DNA of 64,000 nucleotides. Origin: an uncultured Ferrovum sp. GTDB taxonomy: Bacteria > Pseudomonadota > Gammaproteobacteria > Burkholderiales > Ferrovaceae. The stretch lies in the NCBI GenBank assembly GCA_903867885.1, contig CAIPTD010000145.1, forward strand, positions 28,738-92,737. Direction: 5' to 3'. Below are positions 1-10,108 of the stretch, in pieces (the stretch's first letter is position 1; every line of letters starts with the position of its first letter). A program made the position numbers and the translations under genes. Under the pieces are notes generated by a model. The model was not told where the DNA came from. It made no database searches and saw only the letters and a list, made by a program, of their open reading frames with translations.

Positions 1-118
1 ACCACCATACCCGAGCAAGCAGACTGAGCTGCCAAATACTGAATAGCATTATCGTTATTAAAAACAGGCGCACAAGAATGAGACGAACACGCCCAAAGAG
101 TGAGATCTTTTCACTCAC
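1..118 (-). CDS. mtgA: Partial monofunctional biosynthetic peptidoglycan transglycosylase (N-terminus only, truncated by window edge)
   Basis: Minus-strand frame from GTG at 118 overlaps the aroE TAG by one base and reads V/MSEKISLFGRVRLILVRLFLITIMLFSIWQLSLLARVWW, a basic plus transmembrane N-terminus like MtgA. aroE-mtgA adjacency is common in betaproteobacteria. Not in the ORF track because it is truncated. Confidence 0.65.
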   Translation of the reverse strand, partial: MSEKISLFGRVRLILVRLFLITIMLFSIWQLSLLARVWW

Positions 119-966
119 TATTTAGCCAATGCGCTTCTAAGTTGTTTTAAGACCTGCGCCGTATCCGGCAACACTCCTCGCCACCAATAAAAGGCTTCAG
201 CAGCTTGTTCCACTAACATGCCGAGGCCGTCGGCACATTTTGTTGCCCCTTGCTGTCGGGCATAAGCCAAGAATGCGGTTTCACCCGAAGGGACATACGC
301 AAGGTCATAGGCCACGGTCTGTTCAGCCCAAACGCCAGGGGGCAAGGGTGGAACCTCACCCTTTAAACTTGCTGATGTTGCATTAATAATTAAATCAAAA
401 GCGGTGTGATGCTGAACAAGCTCAGATTGAGCATTAAAAACCAGAGGGCAGGAACCCAATGCGATTTGCATAGACTGGACCAAACTAACGGCGCGCGCCT
501 CAGTCCGGTTTGTAAGCGCCACTAAGGCTGGATGTGCTTCTAATATGGGCCCCAAGATGCCCCGGGTTGCGCCTCCAGCGCCCAATATCAAAATTCTTTT
601 ATGCTTTAGTTCAATTCCAAGCCGGTCTTGCAGATCACGCATCAATCCCACTCCGTCTGTGTTGTCTGCCTCAAGTTCTGCAGTTTTTGAATTGAAGCGT
701 AAGGTATTCGATGCCCCTGCAATGACCGCACGAGAAGTTTTTTTGGTGGCGAGTGCAAGCGCGCGCTCTTTAAAAGGAAGCGTTACGTTAAGGCCCTGCA
801 AATCAGATTTAAACCAATCCGCAACTTGTTCTTCAAAATCGCAGAGATCGCCTAATTCTGCCCGATATTCCATGTCCTGCCCTGACTGTTCAGCAAACAG
901 CCGATGGATGATGGGTGATTTAGAATGTCCGATGGGATTACCCACTACTGCATAGTGATCTGTCAT
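118..966 (-). CDS. aroE: Shikimate dehydrogenase
   Basis: YAVVGNPIGHSKSPIIHRLFAEQ N-terminus, NVTLPFKE, LGAGGATRGI nucleotide-binding motif. Confidence 0.97.
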   Translation of the reverse strand: MTDHYAVVGNPIGHSKSPIIHRLFAEQSGQDMEYRAELGDLCDFEEQVADWFKSDLQGLNVTLPFKERALALATKKTSRAVIAGASNTLRFNSKTAELEADNTDGVGLMRDLQDRLGIELKHKRILILGAGGATRGILGPILEAHPALVALTNRTEARAVSLVQSMQIALGSCPLVFNAQSELVQHHTAFDLIINATSASLKGEVPPLPPGVWAEQTVAYDLAYVPSGETAFLAYARQQGATKCADGLGMLVEQAAEAFYWWRGVLPDTAQVLKQLRSALAK

Positions 967-1067
967 TGGCTACAAACTCAATTAGGCATTTGTAAAGATT
1001 TTAAACGGCAATTTGCTCTGTGCAACTGAAAACAAGAAAGAAAGAAGTTTTCACATCAACCGATTTC

Positions 1068-1115
1068 CGCACCACAAGTGAGCACAGTTTGAACAACGCG
1101 CACCAATGTAGGGCA
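1068..1115 (+). promoter_or_regulatory. Two putative NtrC binding sites upstream of glnA (1068-1084 and 1099-1115)
   Basis: CGCACCACAAGTGAGCA and CGCACCAATGTAGGGCA compared with TGCACCA-N3-TGGTGCA; centres 31 bp apart, about 81 and 112 bp upstream of the -24 element. Confidence 0.65.
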
Positions 1116-1187
1116 TATTTATCGCCATGTCCCATTGATTCCTTGCACAAACCCTTTATGGCACAATACTGCACCTCTTACTGAAGC

Positions 1188-1203
1188 TGGCACGCCTTCT
1201 GCT
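1188..1203 (+). promoter_or_regulatory. Putative sigma54 -24/-12 promoter of glnA
   Basis: TGGCACGCCTTCTGCT compared with TGGCACGNNNNTTGCW: one mismatch, GG-N10-GC spacing preserved. Confidence 0.8.
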
Positions 1204-1316
1204 TAATTGAGCCCACAGAGTAGATGCCTGCGGATCAAGCTTAAGGTTTGAAAGGCTCGCGCTGCAGATAATTTTTAACCGAATCATTACCAAGTTAATT
1301 TTAGGAGACACCCCAA

Positions 1317-2732
1317 ATGGCAAAGACCGTCGCCGACGTCATGCAAATGGTTAAAGAAAATGATGTTCGTTTCGTGGACTTCCGTTTCACCGATACCCGA
1401 GGCAAAGAGCAGCACGTTTCCGTGCCTTTAAGTCATTTCGATGAGGCCAAATTCAGCGAAGGTCACGCCTTCGACGGTTCTTCAATTGCCGGCTGGAAAG
1501 GTATTCAAGCATCTGACATGCTTCTTATGCCCGATCCCTCTACCGCGAATATGGACCCGTTCATGGACGAGGCCACCCTGATTCTGACCTGTGATGTGCG
1601 TGAACCGTCCACAGGTCAGGGATACGACCGCGACCCACGCTCCTTAGCGCGTCGCGCCGAGCAGTATCTTGTAGATAGCGGCATCGGCGATGTGGCTTAT
1701 TTTGGTCCAGAGCCCGAGTTTTTTGTTTTTGATAGTGTGAACTGGAGCGTGGACATGTCCGGCTCTATGGTCAAAATTCACTCAGAAGAAGCACCTTGGA
1801 GCGCCCCCTTAGCGCTTGAAGGCGGCAATATGGGCCACCGCCCCGCAGTGAAAGGTGGATACTTCCCTGTTCCTCCCGTGGATTCATTGCAAGACATACG
1901 CTCCGCCATGTGCATGGCCATTGAAGACATGGGCGTACCTGTTGAAGTGCATCATCACGAAGTCGCAACCGCAGGTCAGTGCGAAATTGGCACCAAATTC
2001 GCACCTTTGGTTCAGCGCGCTGACTGGCTGCAGATCTTGAAGTACTGTGTTCACAATGTTGCGCATTCCTACGGCAAAACAGCCACCTTTATGCCTAAAC
2101 CTATCGTAGGCGATAATGGTTCAGGTATGCATGTGCATCAATCTGTTTGGAAGAACGGCGTAAACCTGTTTGCAGGCGATGGCTATGCCAACCTATCTGA
2201 ATTCGCCTTGTTTTACATCGGCGGCATCATCAAGCACGCTAAGGCATTGAATGCGATTACCAATCCCGGAACAAACTCTTATAAGCGTTTGGTGCCCGGT
2301 TTTGAGGCCCCCATCAACTTGGCCTACTCCGCCCGCAATCGTTCTGCTGCGATTCGTATTCCTTATGTTCAAAGCGATAAGGCTCGCCGGATTGAAGTAC
2401 GTTTCCCTGACCCCACCGCCAACCCCTACTTAGCTTTCTCAGCCATGTTGATGGCAGGTTTGGATGGCGTACAAAACAAAATTCACCCCGGTGAAGCCGC
2501 TGACATGAATCTGTATGATTTATCCCCAGAAGAGTCAGCAAAAATCCCCCATCCAGCCGCATCTTTGGATGAGGCGCTGGCTGCCCTCGAAGCGGATCAC
2601 GCATTCTTAACCCGTGGCGGTGTATTCACTGAAGACATGATCAAAGGTTATATTGATCTGAAGATGGAAGAAGTCACGCTGTTCCGGATGACCACTCACC
2701 CCGTGGAATTCCAAATGTACTACAGCATCTGA
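1317..2732 (+). CDS. glnA: Type I glutamine synthetase
   Basis: 471 aa; [44 protein letters not shown] motifs. Confidence 0.99.
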   Translation: MAKTVADVMQMVKENDVRFVDFRFTDTRGKEQHVSVPLSHFDEAKFSEGHAFDGSSIAGWKGIQASDMLLMPDPSTANMDPFMDEATLILTCDVREPSTGQGYDRDPRSLARRAEQYLVDSGIGDVAYFGPEPEFFVFDSVNWSVDMSGSMVKIHSEEAPWSAPLALEGGNMGHRPAVKGGYFPVPPVDSLQDIRSAMCMAIEDMGVPVEVHHHEVATAGQCEIGTKFAPLVQRADWLQILKYCVHNVAHSYGKTATFMPKPIVGDNGSGMHVHQSVWKNGVNLFAGDGYANLSEFALFYIGGIIKHAKALNAITNPGTNSYKRLVPGFEAPINLAYSARNRSAAIRIPYVQSDKARRIEVRFPDPTANPYLAFSAMLMAGLDGVQNKIHPGEAADMNLYDLSPEESAKIPHPAASLDEALAALEADHAFLTRGGVFTEDMIKGYIDLKMEEVTLFRMTTHPVEFQMYYSI

Positions 2733-2772
2733 TTACTTCGACCTGGGGTCAGCCAGGTAAGCCAGACCGAGA

Positions 2773-2800
2773 CGGCACTCCCAGTGGGTGCCGTTTTTTT
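2773..2800 (+). terminator. Rho-independent terminator between glnA and ntrB
   Basis: CGGCACtcccagtggGTGCCG followed by TTTTTTT. Confidence 0.8.
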
Positions 2801-2833
2801 CATTTTGGCCCACACCTTGCTTATAAAATAACT

Positions 2834-3901
2834 ATGCCTACTCAGTCTCTTCCTGGTTTAGATCTTTTAGCCACACCCGTCATCTTGATAGATACAGAGG
2901 GCTTGGTGTGCTACCTCAATCAAGCCGCCGAAAACTTTTTAATGACGAGCCGACGAAATGCGATTGGCCAAACCTTGCGCGCCCTGATGCCAGGCTTAGG
3001 TCATCTTGACAGCATAGTTGAATCTGCACTGAAAGAGGATTTGGGCTTTATTGAGCACGAATTGACCCTGCGCCATGCCGAAGGCTTACCCCTAGTCATC
3101 AACTGCGTAGGCACCCCCGTTCATGGGGAACAGGAAGGAGTATTACTGGAACTTCGGCCCATTGACCAGCAACGACGTATCGCGCGGGAAGAACGACTAT
3201 TGCAAGATCAACGAATAAATAAAGAACTCATTCGCAATCTAGCGCATGAAATCCGCAATCCCTTGGGCGGAATCCGGGGTGCCGCGCAACTGCTAGAACG
3301 CGAACTCACAGACCCCTCGTTAAAAGAGTACACCCAAGTCATTCGTAAAGAGGCGGATCGTTTGCATGTTTTGATGGATAGACTGCTCTCACCCGTTCGC
3401 GTGCCTCAAAGCCTTGCAGTCAACATTCATGAGGTTTTAGAACGTGTTCGCAGCCTCATCTTGGCTGAATTCCCAGACGGAATTCGTATCATCCGCGACT
3501 ACGATACCAGCCTTCCCGAGATTACGGGCGATCGCGAACAATTGATTCAGGCCGTGCTGAACATCACTCGGAATGCCGCACAAGCCTTAGAAGGAAAGGG
3601 AGAAATCCGATTAAAGAGCCGCGCCTCCCGTCAGATCACCTTAGCAAAGAAACGTTTTAAGCTCGCTTTACTGGTCGACATTATCGATAACGGTCCAGGC
3701 ATTCCTGAACCTCTTCAGGCACGAATGTTTCACCCCCTTGTCTCGGGCCGAGAAGGCGGTAGCGGTTTAGGCCTCATGCTGGCCCAAACCTTTATCAACC
3801 AACATCAGGGCTTGATTGAATGCGAAAGCTACCCCGGTAGAACTTGCTTTAGCCTGCTACTTCCCGTTCCAGATTCGGAACTAGTCAACGCTATTTCTTA
3901 G
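2834..3901 (+). CDS. ntrB: Nitrogen regulation sensor histidine kinase NtrB
   Basis: PAS-like N-terminus, HEIRNPLGGIRGAAQLL H-box, DNGPGIP, GGSGLGLMLAQ; between glnA and ntrC. Confidence 0.96.
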   Translation: MPTQSLPGLDLLATPVILIDTEGLVCYLNQAAENFLMTSRRNAIGQTLRALMPGLGHLDSIVESALKEDLGFIEHELTLRHAEGLPLVINCVGTPVHGEQEGVLLELRPIDQQRRIAREERLLQDQRINKELIRNLAHEIRNPLGGIRGAAQLLERELTDPSLKEYTQVIRKEADRLHVLMDRLLSPVRVPQSLAVNIHEVLERVRSLILAEFPDGIRIIRDYDTSLPEITGDREQLIQAVLNITRNAAQALEGKGEIRLKSRASRQITLAKKRFKLALLVDIIDNGPGIPEPLQARMFHPLVSGREGGSGLGLMLAQTFINQHQGLIECESYPGRTCFSLLLPVPDSELVNAIS

Positions 3902-3920
3902 GTATTGAGAAGGATTAAAT

Positions 3921-5321
3921 ATGAACCCCGTTTGGATCGTTGATGATGACCGCAGTATTCGATGGGTATTTGAAAAAGCACTTGCTCGGGAAAATATTGA
4001 CTTTAAATCCTTTGGAACTGCTTCAGAGGTACTCGATGCCTTAGCACATGATCACCCGCAAATTGTGGTGAGCGATATTCGCATGCCCGGTCAGGATGGC
4101 ATCGCACTGTTGCAAGCCCTAAAAGATAAATGCCCTTCTACTCCCGTCATCATCATGACGGCCTATTCAGACCTGGAAAGCGCCGTGGCGGCCTTTCAGG
4201 GTGGCGCCTATGAATATTTACCTAAACCTTTCGATGTAGATCATGCAGTTGAACTCATCCGTCGAGCCCTAGATGAAAGCAAACGCCAAGGGGTAGTTGA
4301 AGTAGATGACAGCACCGTCCCGGAAATTCTGGGGCAAGCTCCCGCCATGCAGGAAGTTTTCCGTGCCATCGGACGCCTTTCTCAATCCCACGCCACGGTT
4401 CTGATCAACGGTGAATCGGGAACAGGAAAAGAACTCGTAGCCCGGGCCCTTCATCGCCATAGTCCACGCGCAAGCAAACCTTTTATCGCTATCAATACAG
4501 CAGCAATACCTAAGGATTTGCTTGAATCCGAATTATTTGGCCATGAACGTGGGGCCTTTACAGGAGCCAACACCATGCGGCGTGGGCGGTTTGAACAGGC
4601 TGAAACAGGCACACTGTTTTTAGATGAAATTGGAGACATGCCTGCAGAACTGCAAACCCGTTTGCTGCGGGTTTTGTCAGATGGTCAATTTTATCGTGTG
4701 GGAGGCCATCAACCCATCGCCGCGAACGTACGCGTGATTGCCGCCACCCACCAAGATCTTGAAAATCGCGTTCAACAGGGCTTGTTCCGTGAAGATCTTT
4801 TTCATCGGCTGAATGTGATTAGGCTACGTTTACCTGCCCTTCGCGAACGACGCGAGGATATCCCGCTTCTCGCCAAACATTTTCTATCCATGAGCGCGCG
4901 CGATTTGGGCGTGGAATCGAAGCGTCTGTCTGAAAATGCTTTAAAGTATTTGCAAGCCTTTGATTGGCGTGGAAATGTACGTCAAATCGAAAACGTCTGT
5001 CATTGGCTGACTGTGATGGCACCTGGTCAAAATATAGAAATTCCCGATCTTCCTCCTGAAATTCGAGGAACCCAAGATCAATCAACCGGGGATCAGCCTG
5101 CGGATTGGAAAACGGCTTTAGACAACGTAGCCGCCCAAGCTTTGGCCCGAGGTGAGCGCGGCATTATGGAAGGGCTGACCCAAGATTTTGAACGTGCACT
5201 CATTCTACGCGCACTCAAACACACAGGCGGTCGACGTGTTGAGGCGGCCCAATGTTTGGGGCTTGGTCGCAACACTTTAACCAGAAAAATTCAGGAATTA
5301 GGGCTGGATGATACCGAATAA
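3921..5321 (+). CDS. ntrC: Nitrogen regulation response regulator NtrC (sigma54 activator)
   Basis: Receiver domain (VDDDRSIRWVFEKAL, VSDIRMPG), AAA+ GESGTGKE, GAFTGA, Fis-type HTH C-terminus. Confidence 0.98.
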   Translation: MNPVWIVDDDRSIRWVFEKALARENIDFKSFGTASEVLDALAHDHPQIVVSDIRMPGQDGIALLQALKDKCPSTPVIIMTAYSDLESAVAAFQGGAYEYLPKPFDVDHAVELIRRALDESKRQGVVEVDDSTVPEILGQAPAMQEVFRAIGRLSQSHATVLINGESGTGKELVARALHRHSPRASKPFIAINTAAIPKDLLESELFGHERGAFTGANTMRRGRFEQAETGTLFLDEIGDMPAELQTRLLRVLSDGQFYRVGGHQPIAANVRVIAATHQDLENRVQQGLFREDLFHRLNVIRLRLPALRERREDIPLLAKHFLSMSARDLGVESKRLSENALKYLQAFDWRGNVRQIENVCHWLTVMAPGQNIEIPDLPPEIRGTQDQSTGDQPADWKTALDNVAAQALARGERGIMEGLTQDFERALILRALKHTGGRRVEAAQCLGLGRNTLTRKIQELGLDDTE

Positions 5322-5331
5322 AAAGTGGAAT

Positions 5332-6753
5332 TTAAGAGGCAGTTCTAACCGCTTTATATCGGGCTAGCGCCCGCTCCCTGGCTTTCGCATGATCCACTAC
5401 AGGCATAGGGTAGTCTCGTGGCAACTTTACGCCACAGAGATCTTGCTCTGTAGTGGGCATCATCCAGGGGGCATGAATATATCGATCAGAAACCCCCTGT
5501 AGTTCAGGAACATAGCGCCGAATAAAAGCCCCTTCGGGATCAAATTTTTCTGACTGACTTATAGGATTAAATATCCTGAAATAAGGCTGAGCATCACAAC
5601 CCGTACTGGCAGCCCATTGCCACCCACCATTATTAGCGGATAAATCAAAATCATTCAGCTGCTCGGCAAACCATGCCTCCCCGGCCCGCCAGTCAATCAT
5701 CAAATCTTTCACCAGAAATGAAGCCGCGACCATACGCAGTCGGTTATGCATAAAGCCCGATTCCAGTAGTTGGCGCATGGCGGCATCCACCAGTGGATAA
5801 CCTGTTTTTCCTTGCTGCCAAGCCAATAACAAATCAGGGTCTTGATCAAACTGCAAAGCATCATATTCACGCTTAAAAGAACCCGAAGCAGCGTGCGGAA
5901 AGTTAAACAAAATTTGAAAATAAAAATCGCGCCAGATCAGTTCACTCAGCCATGATTGCGCACCCTCGCTACCATTGGCCAGAGCATGGCGAGCTAACTC
6001 ACGAATCGAAATCGTGCCAAAACGCTGATGAACTGAAAGATAGGACACCCCTTTCTTTCCCGGAAAATCCCGCATAACCCGATAATGGCTCATGCGACCC
6101 AGGAAATCGGCTAATACTTGCTGGGCTCCAGCACTGCCCGGCACAAAACCCTTTTTAAGAAGATTACTTGTTTCAAATCCCATCTCCTCCAACGTAGGAA
6201 TTGGAGCAACTTCATCCCAGGAAAAATACTGGGCTAATGACTCTACCGGCCAAGCGTCTAGTTGAACCGTATGTAAATTTTTTATCCATGCATTCTTATA
6301 AGGCGTAAAAACTGTAAAGGGCTTGCCCGCCTGCGTGAGTAATTCGGTTTTTTCAAATACCGCCTGATCTTTGAAGTCTAAAAAGCCAATTCCAATCGTC
6401 GCTAAGCTCTCTAACACTGCAGCATCTCGATTGCGTGCTGCGGGCTCATAATCCCGGTTGCAGTACACCGCATTGACCGCTAAACGCTGCGCCAGCGCGG
6501 GTATCTCCTCACGCGCCTTCCCATACAACACATGCAATGACCCACCTAAATCTCGTAACTCTTCAGCCAGTTTTTTGATGCTGTGCCAAATAAACTCCAC
6601 CCTTCGGTCAGATCGCGAATGCAAGGCATCCAAAATTTCTCGATCAAATACAAATACACAGTGAACCAAACCCCCAACAGAAAGAGCGGCAGACAGGCCA
6701 GCATTGTCATAAGCACGTAAATCGCGGCGGAACCAAAAGAGTATTTTTTGCAT
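5332..6753 (-). CDS. phrB: Deoxyribodipyrimidine photolyase
   Basis: ILFWFRRDLRAYDNAGLSAAL, WRDFYFQI, NNGGWQWAASTGCDAQPYFRIFNP. Confidence 0.95.
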   Translation of the reverse strand: MQKILFWFRRDLRAYDNAGLSAALSVGGLVHCVFVFDREILDALHSRSDRRVEFIWHSIKKLAEELRDLGGSLHVLYGKAREEIPALAQRLAVNAVYCNRDYEPAARNRDAAVLESLATIGIGFLDFKDQAVFEKTELLTQAGKPFTVFTPYKNAWIKNLHTVQLDAWPVESLAQYFSWDEVAPIPTLEEMGFETSNLLKKGFVPGSAGAQQVLADFLGRMSHYRVMRDFPGKKGVSYLSVHQRFGTISIRELARHALANGSEGAQSWLSELIWRDFYFQILFNFPHAASGSFKREYDALQFDQDPDLLLAWQQGKTGYPLVDAAMRQLLESGFMHNRLRMVAASFLVKDLMIDWRAGEAWFAEQLNDFDLSANNGGWQWAASTGCDAQPYFRIFNPISQSEKFDPEGAFIRRYVPELQGVSDRYIHAPWMMPTTEQDLCGVKLPRDYPMPVVDHAKARERALARYKAVRTAS

Positions 6754-6809
6754 AGAGATTTCGTGTTTTCAGGACTAGTCGTTACAAGCGTTTGTGAGAT
6801 AATTCACCC

Positions 6810-7373
6810 ATGAGTTCCGTCGACCTTACCAATCATTTTCTGATTGCCATGCCGGCCATGACTGATCCCTTTTTTGCTCAAACACTCACTTACATCTGTC
6901 GTCATAACGATGAAGGCGCGCTGGGCTTGGTGGTAAATCGTCCTATCGATTTAACCTTGCGTGGACTGTTAGAGCAAATTGATATTCCAATGCAAGGGGA
7001 TCGCGGTGGTCAAATGCCAATCTACTACGGTGGCCCTGTGCATATGGACCGTGGCTTTGTGCTGCATGCGCCAATAGGTTCATGGCAGTCCAGCATGGTT
7101 GTGAATGACGAGATTGCGCTCACCACCTCACGAGATATTTTGCAGGAAATTGGTCGCGGTGAGTTAGCCCCAGATGGCATTTTAATTACCCTAGGCTATG
7201 CCGGATGGGAAGCGGGTCAACTCGAAAAAGAAATCGGAGAGAATAGCTGGCTAACCGTTGAAGCACGTACAGAAGTCTTGTTTGATACCCCAGCCGAAGG
7301 GCGTTTAGGCGCCGCCATGAATTGTTTAGGCATTAGTTTTGCCATGCTCTCTGATCAGGCAGGGCACGCCTGA
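6810..7373 (+). CDS. YqgE/AlgH family protein
   Basis: [64 protein letters not shown]. Confidence 0.95.
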   Translation: MSSVDLTNHFLIAMPAMTDPFFAQTLTYICRHNDEGALGLVVNRPIDLTLRGLLEQIDIPMQGDRGGQMPIYYGGPVHMDRGFVLHAPIGSWQSSMVVNDEIALTTSRDILQEIGRGELAPDGILITLGYAGWEAGQLEKEIGENSWLTVEARTEVLFDTPAEGRLGAAMNCLGISFAMLSDQAGHA

Positions 7374-7417
7374 TCAACACAATCCTGCTCCCTTCCCTTC
7401 CCCTCCAAGGTACGCTC

Positions 7418-7837
7418 TTGGCTCTAGATCATTCGCGTGCAGCTACTGGCATTGCCCTAGCCGACATTCAACTCGGACAAGCTCGGGCCCTGACAGTACT
7501 GAGAGAAAGTAAAGAAGAAGCCCGCTTAGACCATCTCTTTAAATTGATTCAAGAGTGGGAGCCCGTTTTTATCGTGATGGGATTACCGCTGGACATCGAT
7601 GGTCATGAACAGGCTCAAAGTAAACGCGTGCGAAAATTCGCCGCAAAAATTGAAGCGCGTTTTGGCTTACCCTTATTTTTTCACGATGAACGCTGGACAA
7701 CAGCTGCTGCTGAAGCCGATCTGCGCGCGCAAGGCGCGAATGCACGCACCCTAACAGAACGCGCTGACGCAGAGGCCGCTCGTGAGATAATGCAGGGATT
7801 CCTAGATGCAACATCACAGCCACACCATACCCCATGA
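7418..7837 (+). CDS. ruvX: Holliday junction resolvase-like protein RuvX/YqgF (TTG or a slightly upstream start)
   Basis: [50 protein letters not shown]; adjacent to yqgE and pyrB. Confidence 0.88.
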   Translation: MALDHSRAATGIALADIQLGQARALTVLRESKEEARLDHLFKLIQEWEPVFIVMGLPLDIDGHEQAQSKRVRKFAAKIEARFGLPLFFHDERWTTAAAEADLRAQGANARTLTERADAEAAREIMQGFLDATSQPHHTP

Positions 7838-8784
7838 GCGCACATCCTCAACTTGATTCGCAGGGACGCCTGCAGCATCTCCTCACGATTGACGGCTTAC
7901 CGGCCTCAATCATTACTCAGATTTTAGATACCGCGCAGCATTTCAAGGAAACCGGTGCTGACTCCAAAAAACTCCCGTTATTAGCGGGTAAGTCTGTCTT
8001 TAATTTGTTTTTTGAACCCTCCACGCGCACACGAACTACTTTTGAAATAGCGGCAAAACGTCTGTCCGCTGATGTGATCAATCTCAATGTGGCGGCTTCC
8101 AGTCAAAGCAAAGGGGAAACCCTTCTGGATACGGTAGACAACCTTTCAGCAATGAGTGCCGATATGTTCGTAGTGCGCCATGCAGAATCAGGGGCAGCGC
8201 ATATGATTGCGCGCCATGTGGCAGCCGGTATTCACGTAGTCAATGCCGGCGACGGTCGGCATGCCCATCCCACTCAAGCCCTGCTGGATATGTTCACTAT
8301 TCGGCATTTCAAAGGGAGCTTTCAAAATTTGCGGGTGGCCATCATTGGCGATGTCTTGCACTCACGGGTGGCCCGCTCGCAAATTCATGCGCTAACTACG
8401 CTTAAGGTACCTGAAGTCCGCGTGATCGCGCCCAAAACACTGATCCCTAAAGATGTCGAGAATATGGGCGTGCATGTGTATCACGACATGCAAAAAGGCC
8501 TCAAGGATGTAGATGTGGTGATGGCATTACGCCTTCAGAATGAACGGATGAATGGCGCTCTGCTCCCCTCTCGGGAGGAGTTTTTTAAGTATTACGGGCT
8601 TACCCCTGAAAAACTTGCGGTAGCGCGTTCCGACGCAATTGTGATGCATCCCGGCCCCATGAATCGTGGCGTAGAGATCGATTCTGCGGTTGCGGACGGA
8701 CCACAATCGGTGATTTTGTCTCAAGTGACTTTTGGGATATTTGTTCGTATGGCAGTCATGGCAATTCTGGCGGAGAACACCTAA
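7834..8784 (+). CDS. pyrB: Aspartate carbamoyltransferase catalytic subunit
   Basis: [48 protein letters not shown]. Confidence 0.98.
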   Translation: MSAHPQLDSQGRLQHLLTIDGLPASIITQILDTAQHFKETGADSKKLPLLAGKSVFNLFFEPSTRTRTTFEIAAKRLSADVINLNVAASSQSKGETLLDTVDNLSAMSADMFVVRHAESGAAHMIARHVAAGIHVVNAGDGRHAHPTQALLDMFTIRHFKGSFQNLRVAIIGDVLHSRVARSQIHALTTLKVPEVRVIAPKTLIPKDVENMGVHVYHDMQKGLKDVDVVMALRLQNERMNGALLPSREEFFKYYGLTPEKLAVARSDAIVMHPGPMNRGVEIDSAVADGPQSVILSQVTFGIFVRMAVMAILAENT

Positions 8785-10086
8785 ATGAAAATCCTGATTC
8801 GCGGGGGTAGGCTGGTCGACGCCACCCAGAAGCTGGATAAAGTTGGCGACCTCTATGTAGCCGCTGGACGAGTAGTAGGGGTAGATCGCATTCCTGATGG
8901 CTTCTCTCCCAACCGAACCATTGATGCTCAGAATCTGATTGTATCGGCTGGTTTGGTTGATTTATCTGCACGTTTGCGTGAACCAGGGTATGAATATCTC
9001 GCTACCCTGGAAAGCGAAATGACCGCGGCCGTAGCAGGGGGGGTGACAAGCTTGGCTTGTCCGCCGGATACCGACCCCGCTCTTGATGAACCTGGTCTTG
9101 TTGAAATGCTGAAGTATCGCGCTCAGGGTTTAAACCAATGCCGTGTATTTCCTATTGGCGCCCTTACAACGGGCCTGGATGGACAGCGAATAACCGAAAT
9201 GGCAGAACTCCGCGATGCGGGTTGTCTGGGCTTTTCGCAAGCCATGCGTCCGATTGCAGATACACAGGTTCTGGCCAGAGCCTTAGCGTATGCCGCCACA
9301 TTTAATTTTTGTGTCTGGCTTCAACCTCAAGATGCCTACCTTGGTCGAGGTGGCTTTGCTCATGACGGAGAGGTCGCTACCCGCCTGGGCTTAGCGGCCA
9401 TTCCCGTCACTGCAGAAACCGTAGCGATTGCAACGATCATATTGTTGATGCGTGAAACCGGCGCGCGGGTTCACTTCTGTCGCATATCGAGTGCGCGTGG
9501 GCTAGACATGATTCACCAAGCCCGCCTGGAAGGCCTTCCAGTGACCTGTGATGTGGGCGTTCATCACTTACATCTCTCAGAAATGGATATGGGTTGGTTT
9601 GACTCTAACTGCCATTTAAGCCCTCCTCTTCGCAGCATTACCGATCGGGATGCACTGCGCGCTGCCGCTTGCAGTGGTCTCATTGATGCCATCTGCTCTG
9701 ATCATAGTCCAGTGGATGAAGATACCAAACAAGTCCCCTTTGCAGAATCCTCAGTAGGGGCAACCGGGCTGGAACTGTTGCTTCCGCTTACCTTAAAGTG
9801 GGGCAAGGAACGCGGCTTAAGCTTGGGCGAAACCCTGGAACCTGTCACAACTAAACCCGCTCAAATTTTAGGTATTGCTGCTGGAACCTTGCAGGAAGGC
9901 ACCTTGGCAGATATTTGCATTTTTGATCCCAACGCAGAATGGAAAGTTGAGGCGTCAAGCATTGTTAGCCAAGGCAAAAATACACCTTTCTTGGGCTACA
10001 ACTTGCAAGGTCGGGTGCAACTCACCCTGGTGGGCGGTCAAGTCATTTTTGATCGTTCTCCTAAATCCAACAAAAACGCTCAGTAA
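8785..10086 (+). CDS. Dihydroorotase-like protein, probably the non-catalytic PyrC'/PyrX type
   Basis: Amidohydrolase fold with DLSARLREPGYEYLATLESEMTAAVAGGVTSLACPPDTDP; the DxHxH metal motif reads DLSAR; starts 1 bp after pyrB. Confidence 0.9.
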   Translation: MKILIRGGRLVDATQKLDKVGDLYVAAGRVVGVDRIPDGFSPNRTIDAQNLIVSAGLVDLSARLREPGYEYLATLESEMTAAVAGGVTSLACPPDTDPALDEPGLVEMLKYRAQGLNQCRVFPIGALTTGLDGQRITEMAELRDAGCLGFSQAMRPIADTQVLARALAYAATFNFCVWLQPQDAYLGRGGFAHDGEVATRLGLAAIPVTAETVAIATIILLMRETGARVHFCRISSARGLDMIHQARLEGLPVTCDVGVHHLHLSEMDMGWFDSNCHLSPPLRSITDRDALRAAACSGLIDAICSDHSPVDEDTKQVPFAESSVGATGLELLLPLTLKWGKERGLSLGETLEPVTTKPAQILGIAAGTLQEGTLADICIFDPNAEWKVEASSIVSQGKNTPFLGYNLQGRVQLTLVGGQVIFDRSPKSNKNAQ

Positions 10087-10108
10087 CCCTCATTTTATTT
10101 CAATTGGT

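Noticed and set aside
98-116. GAGTGA...TCACTC hairpin near the aroE end
   Set aside because: Short stem lying in the start region of mtgA with no clean T-tract; not supported as a terminator.
545-955. ORF track entries antisense to clear genes (for example 545..955 + inside aroE, 1771..2004 - inside glnA, many others)
   Set aside because: They overlap well-supported conserved genes on the other strand and encode no recognisable domains; shadow ORFs.
1145-1174. A second sigma54-like element (TGGCACAATACTGCA) upstream of glnA
   Set aside because: GG to GC spacing is 9 instead of 10, which normally abolishes sigma54 recognition; the 1188-1203 element fits better.
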